Origin: Mangrovihabitans endophyticus
GTDB taxonomy: Bacteria > Actinomycetota > Actinomycetes > Mycobacteriales > Micromonosporaceae
DNA length: 64,000 nucleotides
Reading direction: 5' to 3'
NCBI RefSeq assembly: GCF_014646155.1
Contig: NZ_BMMX01000028.1
Coordinates: forward strand, 1 to 64,000
Of this stretch, positions 26,080 through 35,732 are shown in pieces (the stretch's first letter is position 1; every line of letters starts with the position of its first letter). The notes beneath the pieces are model-generated. The model made no database searches. It saw only the letters and a program-made list of their open reading frames with translations, and was not told the origin of the DNA. Made by a program: the position numbers and the translations under genes.

Positions 26080-26185
26080 AGCGGCCCAAAGCGAGCGGCC
26101 CAAAGCAAGCGGCCCAGAGCAAGCGACCCAGAGCAAGCGGCCCAAAGCGAGCGGCCCAGAGCAAGCGGCCCAGAGCAGGCGGCCC
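26080..26185. repeat. 14-bp tandem repeat, seven and a half copies
   Basis: Unit agcggcccaaagcg/a, with A/G changes between copies, lies in the gap between the esterase start and the CDP-alcohol transferase stop. Fourteen is not a multiple of three and no gene can be defended here. Confidence 0.9.
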
Positions 26186-26225
26186 CCATGCGGAGCTCAG
26201 GCGCAGGGCCGGACTCAGGGCGGGC

Positions 26226-27017
26226 TCAGGCCACCGGCACGGGCACACCCGCGGACCGCCCGGACCGGGCCGGGGACGACGCGACCGCCTGCGGGGCGGC
26301 GGTGGCGGCTGCTTGCCGCTGACGATGCAGCCAGATCACATCCCGGCCGAAGCTCCACACCAGCGCCGCCAGCGCGCCCGCCACCGCGACCCCGGCCAGC
26401 GCCCGCGGCAGCACCTCGGCGGTGGCCACCACCAGCACCACGCCCTGGGTCGCCGCCACCACCTTGCGGGAGAACCGCGGCGGCAGGGTCGCGGTCAGCC
26501 ACGGCATCGGCCACGAGGCCGCCACGAACACGTACCGGAAGGCGCCGATCGCCACCGTCCACCAGCCGAACATGCCGGCCAGGTGCACGCTCAGCACCAG
26601 GATCAGGAACGCGTCGACCTCCATGTCGAAACGGGCGCCCAGCGCGGACGACGAGCCGGTGCGGCGGGCCACCTGACCGTCCACACCGTCCAGTGCCAGC
26701 GCCACCCCGACCACGCCGACCAGCAGCGGCACCGGGATCTCGGCCCGGAAACCGGTCACCACCAGGGCCGTCACCGCGCCGACGCCGACCGAGCGGGACA
26801 GCGTCACCAGGTTGGCCGGGCCCAGGCGGCGCAGTCCGGCACGGCGCAGCCCCTCCGCCAGCAGCACGGTCAGCACGACGCCGTACGCGACGCCGGCGAG
26901 CCACCCCCCGGCGCTGAGGCCGACCGTGGCGGACAGGCCGGCGAGCAGGAGCATGTGGACGGCGAGCCCCACCAGGGGACCCCGGCTCGATCGCGCCGTC
27001 ACAATCTCTGTACTCAA
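26226..27017 (-). CDS. CDP-alcohol phosphatidyltransferase family protein
   Basis: Integral membrane enzyme that moves a phospho-alcohol from a CDP-activated donor to an acceptor alcohol. The complete family motif is present: DGxxAR, eight residues, G, three residues, D, three residues, D (DGQVARRTG followed by GARFDMEVD). About six membrane helices surround it. Length is about 263 residues from a TTG start that has a GGGAGG site 10 nt upstream; a GTG at 27002 is also possible. It is divergent from the dehydrogenase that heads the pterin-like gene set and probably shares its promoter region, which suggests a membrane-anchored or phosphoalcohol-bearing product. The acceptor is unknown. Confidence 0.88.
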   Translation of the reverse strand: MSTEIVTARSSRGPLVGLAVHMLLLAGLSATVGLSAGGWLAGVAYGVVLTVLLAEGLRRAGLRRLGPANLVTLSRSVGVGAVTALVVTGFRAEIPVPLLVGVVGVALALDGVDGQVARRTGSSSALGARFDMEVDAFLILVLSVHLAGMFGWWTVAIGAFRYVFVAASWPMPWLTATLPPRFSRKVVAATQGVVLVVATAEVLPRALAGVAVAGALAALVWSFGRDVIWLHRQRQAAATAAPQAVASSPARSGRSAGVPVPVA

Positions 27018-27147
27018 TGTAACCAAGCCTCCCGGTGGCAAGATCGGTTTCCGCGTAGGGTTGCCGCTGTCCCTCCCGAACACGCTGCCGGCGCCTGTTC
27101 GGTTCAATCGGCCGGGAACTGCCCGGTCCCCACCGGGAAGAGGTGTC

Positions 27148-28173
27148 ATGGCGGGTCACGCACGCGCCTTTTGGGTGCCGCACCCGGGCAAGGGCGAGAT
27201 ACGCACCACGGAGGTGCCGGACCCCGGCCCGGACGAGGTGCTGGTGCGCACCCTGCACAGCGGCGTCAGCCGGGGCACCGAGACGCTGGTGTTCCGCGGC
27301 GGCGTGCCGGCCAGCCAGCACACCGCGATGCGGGCGCCGTTCCAGGACGGCGACTTCCCGGCGCCGGTGAAGTACGGCTATCTCAACGTCGGCGTGGTCG
27401 AGGCCGGCCCGCCGGAGCTGGCCGGGCGCACGGTGTTCTGCCTCTATCCGCACCAGACCCGGTACGTGGTGCCGGCGGACGCCGTGACCGTGGTGCCCGA
27501 CGACGTGCCGCCCGCGCGGGCCGTGCTGGCCGGCACGGTGGAGACGGCGGTGAACGCGCTGTGGGACACCCCGCCGCTGATCGGCGACCGGATCGCGGTG
27601 GTCGGCGGCGGCATGATCGGCTGCTCGGTGGCCGGCGTGCTGGCCCGGTTCCCGGGGGCGCGGGTGCAACTGGTGGACGCCGACCCGGCACGCGCCGCGG
27701 TCGCCGACGCGCTGGGTGTGCGGTTCGCCCTGCCCGCGGACGCCGACGGCGACTGCGACCTGGTGGTGCACGCCAGCGCCACCGACGCGGGCCTGAGCCG
27801 CTGCCTGGAACTGCTCGCGCCGGACGCCACCGTCACCGAGCTCAGTTGGTACGGCGACCGGCAGGTCAGCGTGCCCCTGGGCGAGTTCTTCCACGCCCGC
27901 CGGCTGACCGTGCGCAGCAGCCAGGTGGGACAGATCGCACCGGCCCGGCGCGGCCGTCGCACGTACGCGGACCGGCTGGAGCTGTCGCTGCGGCTGCTGG
28001 CCGATCCCGGGTTCGACGCGCTGATCACCGGGCATTCCGCGTTCGACGAGTTGCCGCGTGTGCTGCCCGAGCTGGCCGACGGCACACGCCCGGCACTCTG
28101 TCACCGCATCGACTATCCGGGCACGCCCGGCAGTACGAACCATCCGGGCACGCCCGGCGATGAGGGAGAGTGA
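27148..28173 (+). CDS. Zinc-free MDR dehydrogenase, BchC-like
   Basis: Medium-chain dehydrogenase of 341 residues. The segment HSGVSRGTETLVFRGGVPAS, in place of the usual zinc-ligand GxCGSDxH region, resembles BchC-type (bacteriochlorophyllide) dehydrogenases, which lack catalytic zinc. The Rossmann loop VVGGGMIGCSVAG and LVDADPARAAVADALG bind NAD(P). The C-terminus carries two copies of a PGTPG-coding palindrome (28121-28160). The ATG at 28148-equivalent position 27148 follows a GAAGAGG site. It is the first gene of a five-gene plus-strand run with a PTPS-fold protein, GT4, methyltransferase and membrane protein, so it probably oxidises an alcohol or reduces a ketone on that pathway's intermediate. 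Confidence 0.87.
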   Translation: MAGHARAFWVPHPGKGEIRTTEVPDPGPDEVLVRTLHSGVSRGTETLVFRGGVPASQHTAMRAPFQDGDFPAPVKYGYLNVGVVEAGPPELAGRTVFCLYPHQTRYVVPADAVTVVPDDVPPARAVLAGTVETAVNALWDTPPLIGDRIAVVGGGMIGCSVAGVLARFPGARVQLVDADPARAAVADALGVRFALPADADGDCDLVVHASATDAGLSRCLELLAPDATVTELSWYGDRQVSVPLGEFFHARRLTVRSSQVGQIAPARRGRRTYADRLELSLRLLADPGFDALITGHSAFDELPRVLPELADGTRPALCHRIDYPGTPGSTNHPGTPGDEGE

Positions 28174-28176
28174 TCC

Positions 28177-28575
28177 TTGTTCAGCGTCACCGTCCGCGAC
28201 CACATCATGGTCGCGCACAGCTTCACCGGCGAGGTGTTCGGACCGGCGCAGCGGCTGCACGGCGCGACGTTCGTGGTGGACGCCACGTTCCGTCGCGCCG
28301 AGCTGGACGCGGACAACATCGTGGTGGACATCGGCCGGGCGCTGGAGGAACTGCACGCGGTGTGCGGCGCGCTGAGTTACCGCAACCTGGATGACGAACC
28401 GGACTTCGCGGGCGTGAACACCTCCACCGAGTTCCTCGCCAAGGTGATCGCCGACCGGCTGGCCGACGCGGTCACCGCGGGACGTCTCGGCGCGCAGGCC
28501 GCCGGGCTGTCCGGCATCGCGGTGACCCTGCACGAGTCGCACGTCGCGTGGGCGAGCTACGAGCGCACGCTGTGA
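28177..28575 (+). CDS. 6-pyruvoyltetrahydropterin synthase/QueD-fold protein, noncanonical
   Basis: A 132-residue tunnelling-fold protein. Two zinc-binding histidines are kept (His14 in MVAHSF and His28 in RLHG), but the third, in HGH, is alanine (HGATF). The catalytic cysteine before it is absent, and the usual DHHxLN block reads SYRNLDD. The glutamate that binds the pterin is kept (TLHESHVAW). These changes suggest a pterin-like ligand but a reaction unlike PTPS or QueD. The TTG start follows GGGAGAG 3 nt after the dehydrogenase stop. The stop overlaps the next GTG (GTGA), so it is tightly coupled to both neighbours. Confidence 0.85.
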   Translation: MFSVTVRDHIMVAHSFTGEVFGPAQRLHGATFVVDATFRRAELDADNIVVDIGRALEELHAVCGALSYRNLDDEPDFAGVNTSTEFLAKVIADRLADAVTAGRLGAQAAGLSGIAVTLHESHVAWASYERTL

Positions 28576-29690
28576 CCGAACCGCCGGCCCCCGATCCGTC
28601 GGCCACAGAGCCGCCAGCCAGAGATCCGCTGGCGGTGGTGCTGCCGGCCGGCATCGACGATCCGGCGGCGCCCAGCGGCGGCAACCGGTACGACCGCCGG
28701 GTCTGCGACGGCCTGGCCACCCGGCACGACCTGCACGAGATCGCCGTGGCCGGGGCGTGGCCGCAGCCCGCCCCGGCGCACCGCGGCGCGCTGCGCCGGG
28801 CGTTGGCCGGGCTTCCCGACGGCATGCCGGTGCTGCTGGACGGCCTGGTTGCCGGCGGCGTGCCGGAGGTGCTGGAGGCCGAGGCGTCCCGGCTGCGCCT
28901 GATCACGCTGGTGCACCTGCCGCTGGGTGACGAGACCGGGCTGGAGGCGGCCACCGCAACCCGGTTGCATCGGTTGGAGGGCCGCGCCCTGCACGCCTGC
29001 GCCGCCGTGGTGACCACCAGCGCCGCCGCCGCGGAGCGGGTCACCGGCCTGCACGGACTGCCCGCCACTCGGGTGCACGTGGCGCCGCCGGGCAGCGACC
29101 GCGCCGCAGCGGCCGTGCCCTCGCCGCGCGGCGCACGGCTGCTCTGCGTCGCCGCGGTCACCCACCGCAAGGGACAGGACGTGCTGGTCGACGCCCTGTC
29201 CACGATGGACGATCTGGACTGGGTGTGCCGGTGTGTGGGGGCGACCGACCGGGAACCGGCGTTCGCCGCCGCGCTGCGCGGGCGGCATCCGCGCGTCACC
29301 TTCGCGGGCACCCGGGCCGGGGCCGAACTGGACCGCACGTACGCCGAAGCGGACCTGCTGGTCCTGCCGTCGCGGGCGGAGACGTACGGGATGGTGGTCA
29401 CCGAGGCCCTGGCGCGCGGTGTGCCGGTGCTGGGCAGCGACGTGACCGGCGTCCGCGAGGCGCTCGGCGACGGCGGCGGCCTGGTCCCGCCCGGCGACCC
29501 AGGCGCCCTGGCCGCGGCGCTGCGCCGCTGGCTGACCGACGAGGGCCTGCGCACGGCGTGGCGGGGCGCCGCCGCGCGGCGCCGCGCGGCGCTGCCCGGC
29601 TGGGACGCCACGGTGCGGGCCCTGGACGACGTGATCTCACCACCACCCACACCACCGCCTGCGGCAGAGGAGGAACACCATGGCCGGTGA
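28572..29690 (+). CDS. Family 4-type glycosyltransferase
   Basis: GT-B fold glycosyltransferase of 372 residues, cytoplasmic. The acceptor half starts near VVLPAGIDDPAAPSGGNRYD; the donor half has LLCVAAVTHRKGQDVLVDAL and the E-x7-E motif in SRAETYGMVVTEALARG with PVLGSDVTGVREAL, typical of retaining GT4 enzymes using a nucleotide sugar. The GTG start overlaps the TGA of the PTPS-like gene (GTGA), and the 3' end overlaps the methyltransferase by 11 bp. It probably adds a sugar to the pathway product. A proline-rich N-terminal tail of about 18 residues is repetitive. Confidence 0.9.
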   Translation: MTEPPAPDPSATEPPARDPLAVVLPAGIDDPAAPSGGNRYDRRVCDGLATRHDLHEIAVAGAWPQPAPAHRGALRRALAGLPDGMPVLLDGLVAGGVPEVLEAEASRLRLITLVHLPLGDETGLEAATATRLHRLEGRALHACAAVVTTSAAAAERVTGLHGLPATRVHVAPPGSDRAAAAVPSPRGARLLCVAAVTHRKGQDVLVDALSTMDDLDWVCRCVGATDREPAFAAALRGRHPRVTFAGTRAGAELDRTYAEADLLVLPSRAETYGMVVTEALARGVPVLGSDVTGVREALGDGGGLVPPGDPGALAAALRRWLTDEGLRTAWRGAAARRRAALPGWDATVRALDDVISPPPTPPPAAEEEHHGR

Positions 29691-30468
29691 ATTCAGCGCG
29701 AGCTGGCTGGCGCTGCGCGAGCCGGCCGACACCGACGCGCGCTCACGGGAACTGCTGGAACCGTTGCACGCCGGGCCCGGCCCGCTGACCGTGCGGGATC
29801 TGGGTTGCGGCACCGGCTCGCTCGGCCGGTGGCTGGCGCCGCGGCTGCCCGGCCCGCAGCACTGGGTGCTGCACGATTCGGACCCGGAGCTACTGGAGCG
29901 CGCCGCCGCGACGATGCCGGACCGGGCCGGGGACGGTGCGCCGGTCACCGTGCAGACGGTCCGCGGCGATGTCACCGCGCTGACCGCGGCCGACCTGGCG
30001 GACACCGGCCTGGTCGCTTGTTCGGCGTTGCTGGACCTGCTCACCGGGCCCGAGGTGGAGGCGCTCGCCGCGGCCTGCGCCGCCACCGGCACGCCGGCGT
30101 TGTGCACGCTGTCGGTGACCGGAGAGGTCACCTTCGACCCCGCCGACGAACTGGACGACGACGTGGCGAGCTGGTTCAACGCGCACCAGCGCCGGGAGGC
30201 CGGCGGGCGGCGGCTGCTCGGGCCGGACGCACCGCGGGTGACCGCCGAGGCATTCCGGCGGGCCGGCGCGCGGGTCACCACCCGGCCCAGCCCGTGGCGG
30301 CTGGGACCGGACCGTGCCGAACTCACCGGGCAGTGGCTGCGCGGCTGGGTGGGCGCGGCCATGGACCAGCATCCGCAACTCGACCTCGGGCCCTATCTGC
30401 AGCGGCGGCTGGACGCCCTGCCGGCGGTCCAGGTGGGTCACGTGGACCTGCTCGCCGAGTTCGGCTGA
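29680..30468 (+). CDS. Class I SAM-dependent methyltransferase
   Basis: A 262-residue methyltransferase. The SAM-binding glycine loop is RDLGCGTGSLGRWLA, followed by an acidic residue in LHDSDPELLERAA and a later strand in LVACSALLDLLTG. The C-terminal half (FDPADELDDDVASWFNAHQR, then RVTTRPSPWRLGPDRAELT) is characteristic of a small actinobacterial group whose substrate I do not know. The start ATG lies inside the 3' end of the glycosyltransferase gene, with GGAGGA upstream, so the two are translationally coupled. It is expected to methylate the glycosylated or pterin-type intermediate. Confidence 0.88.
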   Translation: MAGEFSASWLALREPADTDARSRELLEPLHAGPGPLTVRDLGCGTGSLGRWLAPRLPGPQHWVLHDSDPELLERAAATMPDRAGDGAPVTVQTVRGDVTALTAADLADTGLVACSALLDLLTGPEVEALAAACAATGTPALCTLSVTGEVTFDPADELDDDVASWFNAHQRREAGGRRLLGPDAPRVTAEAFRRAGARVTTRPSPWRLGPDRAELTGQWLRGWVGAAMDQHPQLDLGPYLQRRLDALPAVQVGHVDLLAEFG

Positions 30469-30557
30469 GCCGGCCGCACCGATTCCCGGCACCTTCGTTT
30501 GAACCGTCCGCCCCGGTCCGGCGTACTGGTCGGCAGGAATGACGAAGGGGACGGGAC

Positions 30558-31670
30558 GTGACACGATCGGTCTGGGCCTGGGCGCGGGTGCTCGGCGGCG
30601 CCGCCATCATCGGGGTGCTCGCCTGGAAGCTGGGCACCGGCGCGTTCCTGGACGGCCTGCGGGTGGTCGGTCCGGGCACGCTGCTGGCGGCGCTCGCCAT
30701 CGGATTCGCCACCACGCTGCTCAGCGCCTGGCGCTGGTGCCTGGTGGCCCGCGGTCTCGGCCTGCGGCTGCGCCTGGGTGACGCGATCGCCGAGTACTAC
30801 CGGGCGTTGTTCCTCAACGCGGCGCTGCCCGGCGGCGTGCTCGGCGACGTGGACCGCGCGGTGCAGCACGGGCGCGACACCGGGAACGTCGGCAAGGGCG
30901 TACGGGCGGTGGTGCTGGAGCGCACCGCGGGTCAGATCGTGCTGGTCGCGGTCGGCGTCACCGTGCTGCTCACCGCACCGTCGCCGGTGCGCGGGCATCT
31001 GCAGCCGCACGGTCCCGCCCTGGCCGTGGCCGGCGTGGCGGGCGCGGTGCTGCTGGCGGCGGTGCTGCTGGCCGGCCGGCGGCTGGGCCGCGGCGCGTCG
31101 CGCTCGGCCACGGCGATCCGGGACGCGCTGGCCGAGATCCGCGCCGGCCTGCTGCACCGCCGCACCTGGCACGGTGTGGCGCTGGCGTCGGCCGGTGTGC
31201 TGGCCGGTCACCTGGCCACGTTCGTGGTGGCCGCGCGGGCGGCGGGTTCGGCGGCGTCGTTGCCCCGGCTCGCCCCGCTGATGCTGCTCGCCCTGCTGGC
31301 CATGTCCCTGCCGGTGAACATCGGCGGGTGGGGGCCGCGCGAGGGCGTGACGGCATGGGCGTTCGGCGCGGCCGGGCTGAGCGCCGCGCAGGGTCTGACG
31401 GTGGCGGTGGTGTACGGCCTGTTCGCCTTCGTCGCCGCGGTGCCCGGCGCGGCGCTGCTGCTGGTCGGCGGAGCGGCGCGGGCCCGGGCCCGCGCCGCGG
31501 CACGGGCTGCGGACCGGGCGGTCCCGGCGAGCGCGACGCGACCGGCTCGGGTCGTCGTGGTGGAGAAGGCGCCGGTCCCGGCGTCCCCGGTCGGAGCAGC
31601 CCCGGCCGGAGCAGCCCCGGTCACCGCGTCCCCGGTCACCTCGGGTGTGCTGGCCGCCAGTGCCGCGTGA
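30558..31670 (+). CDS. YbhN/AglD-type (lysylphosphatidylglycerol synthase TM region) membrane protein
   Basis: A 370-residue protein with about seven to eight membrane helices. The family marks are the early SAWRWCLVARGLGLRL, the YYRALFLNAALPGGVLGDVD block and the late SLPVNIGGWGPREGVTAWAF, as in UPF0104/LPG-synthase membrane domains. It lacks the lysyl-transfer domain, so a flippase or lipid-binding role is more likely. The alanine-rich C-terminal tail (about 55 residues with AAPAGAAP-type repeats) is likely cytoplasmic and expanded. The GTG start has a weak site (aagggg). It may move the lipid- or phosphoalcohol-linked product of this gene set. Confidence 0.87.
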   Translation: MTRSVWAWARVLGGAAIIGVLAWKLGTGAFLDGLRVVGPGTLLAALAIGFATTLLSAWRWCLVARGLGLRLRLGDAIAEYYRALFLNAALPGGVLGDVDRAVQHGRDTGNVGKGVRAVVLERTAGQIVLVAVGVTVLLTAPSPVRGHLQPHGPALAVAGVAGAVLLAAVLLAGRRLGRGASRSATAIRDALAEIRAGLLHRRTWHGVALASAGVLAGHLATFVVAARAAGSAASLPRLAPLMLLALLAMSLPVNIGGWGPREGVTAWAFGAAGLSAAQGLTVAVVYGLFAFVAAVPGAALLLVGGAARARARAAARAADRAVPASATRPARVVVVEKAPVPASPVGAAPAGAAPVTASPVTSGVLAASAA

Positions 31671-31691
31671 TCTCGGGCGCCGGGCCGCGGG

Positions 31692-32381
31692 TCACCCCAC
31701 GAAACGGTCGGACAGCGCGTACCGCAACAGCACCACGTCGCCGATCGGCCGGGCCTCGGCCAGCCGGGCCGGCCGGGCCGGGCCCCACGGGAACATTCCG
31801 TCGCCGACGAACCGCGGGGCGCGGGAGTCGCCCACGAAGAACGGCGCGATCACCAGGTGCAGCTCATCGGCCAGGCCCGCGGTGAGAAACTGCGTGTGCA
31901 TGGTGCCGCCGCCCTCCACCATGAGCCGGCGCACTCCCCTGGCGTGCAGGTCGGTGCTCACCCGGCACAGGTCGACCGGGTCGCCGCCGTCGATCACCGT
32001 GGCGATGCCGCCGAGCCGGGCGCGGGCCTCGTCCAGCACGCCGGTGGCGCAGTACACCAGCTTGTCGACGTCGCCGTCGGTGAAGAACCGGGCACCGGGG
32101 TCCAGATCGCAACGGCCGGTGACGGTGACCTTCACCGGCGTCGCGCCGGCGCCGCGGGCCTGGCGGGCCTGGCGGCGGCGGGCCGAGCGCACCAGCAGGC
32201 GGGGGTCGTCGGAGCGTACGGTGGCCGCGCCGACCAGGATCGCGTCGCAGCCGGCCCGGACGTCGTCCACCCGGTCGAAGTCGGCGTCGTTGGACAGCAG
32301 CAGCCGCTCCCGCGCGGTGTCGTCAAGATAGCCGTCGATCGACATGCCGCAACTGAGCAGGACGTAGGGGCGTTCCACCAC
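31692..32381 (-). CDS. RibD-type reductase (dihydrofolate reductase-like fold)
   Basis: A 229-residue NADPH-dependent reductase domain like the C-terminal half of RibD, without the deaminase domain. The start VVERPYVLLSCGMSIDGYLD and blocks DAILVGAATVRSDDPRLLVR, TVTGRCDLDPGARFF and LMVEGGGTMHTQFL are typical. In riboflavin synthesis this domain reduces the ribosyl side chain of the GTP cyclohydrolase II product. Here it faces a stand-alone RibA across a 196-bp divergent region, so it probably acts on that enzyme's product in a dedicated pathway. Start is a GTG with GGAAGG upstream. It converges on the membrane protein gene. Confidence 0.88.
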   Translation of the reverse strand: MVERPYVLLSCGMSIDGYLDDTARERLLLSNDADFDRVDDVRAGCDAILVGAATVRSDDPRLLVRSARRRQARQARGAGATPVKVTVTGRCDLDPGARFFTDGDVDKLVYCATGVLDEARARLGGIATVIDGGDPVDLCRVSTDLHARGVRRLMVEGGGTMHTQFLTAGLADELHLVIAPFFVGDSRAPRFVGDGMFPWGPARPARLAEARPIGDVVLLRYALSDRFVG

Positions 32382-32577
32382 CGATGACGCCTTCCGTTGA
32401 GCGACCCGAGACGTCAACAACCACGACGACCGCAAGACCGGTCCACGATAATGCGGACTGCGATTACCGGCACATTGACGGCCTGTTGCGGCATGGTCAC
32501 GCTGATCTTCGGGCATCCCTGCCCTGGGCTGTCCCTGCCCCGGGGCGGGACCGGTGTTCGTGAAAAGAGGAGAGCCG

Positions 32578-33228
32578 ATGTCAGAGCTACCCGAGGCTAC
32601 CGTGCGGACACAGGTGACCGTACCGATGCGCTTCTCGGACGGATACGCCACCACGGCGTGCGTGTCGACCTTCGACGGACTCGTCGACGGCAAGGAGCAC
32701 CTCGCTCTGGGCCTGGGTGACTGGCAGCGGGCGCTGCGCCGGTCCGCGGCCGGCGGGCGGGCGCCGCTGGTGCGCCCGCACAGCGAATGCCTCACCGGCG
32801 ATGTGTTCGGCAGCCAGCGCTGCGACTGCGGCCCGCAGTTGCGGGAGGCGGCGCAGCGCATCACCGAGACCGGCGGCCTGCTGCTGTACCTGCGGCAGGA
32901 GGGCCGCGGCATCGGGTTGTACGCCAAGCTCGACGCGTACGCGCTGCAGGAAGCCGGCATGGACACGTACGAGGCGAACGTGGCGCTGGGCCGCGGCGAG
33001 GACGAGCGTGACTACCGGGCCGCCGCGCAGATGCTGCGCGCCCTCGGCGCGGACCGGGTGCGGCTGTTGAGCAACAACCCGGACAAGGCCGGTCAGCTAG
33101 ACCGGTGGGGCGTGCAGGTCACCGAGCAGATCCCCACCGAGGTGCACCTGTCCGCGGCCAACGTGCGCTACCTCGCGGCGAAGAAGTCGCACACCGCGCA
33201 CACCATCGACCTGCCGCTGGCCGAGTAG
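32578..33228 (+). CDS. ribA: Stand-alone GTP cyclohydrolase II
   Basis: Opens GTP to 2,5-diamino-6-ribosylamino-4(3H)-pyrimidinone 5'-phosphate, formate and pyrophosphate. The 216-residue protein has all zinc cysteines (Cys71, Cys82, Cys84 in SECLTGDVFGSQRCDCG) and the YLRQEGRGIGLYAKLDAYAL block, LLSNNPDK and the usual end. Unlike the common RibBA fusion of actinomycetes, the RibB domain is absent. The ATG at 32578 has a GAGGAG site. The divergent RibD-type reductase and the adjacent PTPS-like cluster suggest it supplies a pyrimidine precursor for a special product rather than bulk riboflavin, though a housekeeping role is not excluded. Confidence 0.93.
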   Translation: MSELPEATVRTQVTVPMRFSDGYATTACVSTFDGLVDGKEHLALGLGDWQRALRRSAAGGRAPLVRPHSECLTGDVFGSQRCDCGPQLREAAQRITETGGLLLYLRQEGRGIGLYAKLDAYALQEAGMDTYEANVALGRGEDERDYRAAAQMLRALGADRVRLLSNNPDKAGQLDRWGVQVTEQIPTEVHLSAANVRYLAAKKSHTAHTIDLPLAE

Positions 33229-33250
33229 GACCGCCCGGCGCGCCAGGTCC

Positions 33251-33262
33251 TACTATCGCGGC
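33251..33262 (+). promoter_or_regulatory. Leaderless -10 element of recQ
   Basis: TACTAT (33251-33256) ends 6 nt before the GTG at 33263. No ribosome site. Confidence 0.6.
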
Positions 33263-35167
<1,905 letters not shown>

Positions 35168-35624
35168 CCCCGAAGCGGTCGGTGAGCTGGCCGAACTCGG
35201 CGCCCCACACCTGCTTTTCCAGCGGCATGGTGACCGTGCCGCCCTCGGCCAGCTTGGCGAAGTGGTCGCGCAGCGCGGCATCGTCGCCGCTGAGGCTGAC
35301 GGTGATCGCGCTGCCCTGCGTGGCCGGCCCGCCCGCGGCGCTGTCCGCGGCCATCAGCGTGTAGTTGGCTCCGGTTTCCAGTTGCGCGTGCATGATCTTG
35401 TCCTTGACGGCCGGGTCGTCGGCGCCGAACTCGCCGAACGTGTTCAGCGTGAGCTCACCGCCGAACACCGACTGGTAGAACTCCATCGCCTCGCGGGCGT
35501 TGCCGGCGAACGCCAGGTAGGGGTTGAGACGCGATCCCATGGCATGCTCCTTCGTCACGGTGTCGCAGACGTCCTCGTGCTGCGTACACCGTGGAAGGTA
35601 GACCCACCCCCCGACAATCCGCGG

Positions 35625-35732
35625 TCAGCCGAACAGCTTCGCCGCGGTTTTCACCGTCTCGATCACCCCGTAACCCAGCAACACGGCCATCAGCAGCCAC
35701 GACAGCACCAGCCGTACGGTCTGACCGGTCAT
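35625..35732 (-). CDS. MFS transporter small subunit (35 residues)
   Basis: A one-helix membrane protein (MTGQTVRLVLSWLLMAVLLG, then YGVIETVKTAAKLFG). It starts at the ATG that shares its A with the TGA of the MFS transporter gene (TGATG), so it is translated by coupling. Small proteins of this kind are known next to oxalate/formate-type MFS carriers and annotated as MFS small subunits; their role is unclear. It is too short for most automatic annotation. Confidence 0.8.
   Translation of the reverse strand: MTGQTVRLVLSWLLMAVLLGYGVIETVKTAAKLFG

Noticed and set aside
27031..27040. Third copy of the palindromic element (caagatcgg)
   Set aside because: Only a 9-base match, with no inverted arm or centre.
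30558..31670. Lysylphosphatidylglycerol synthase
   Set aside because: Only the membrane region is present; the aminoacyl-transfer domain is missing.
32382..32577. FMN riboswitch upstream of ribA
   Set aside because: I could not find the conserved FMN aptamer words; the gap is just a divergent promoter region with a GAGGAG site.
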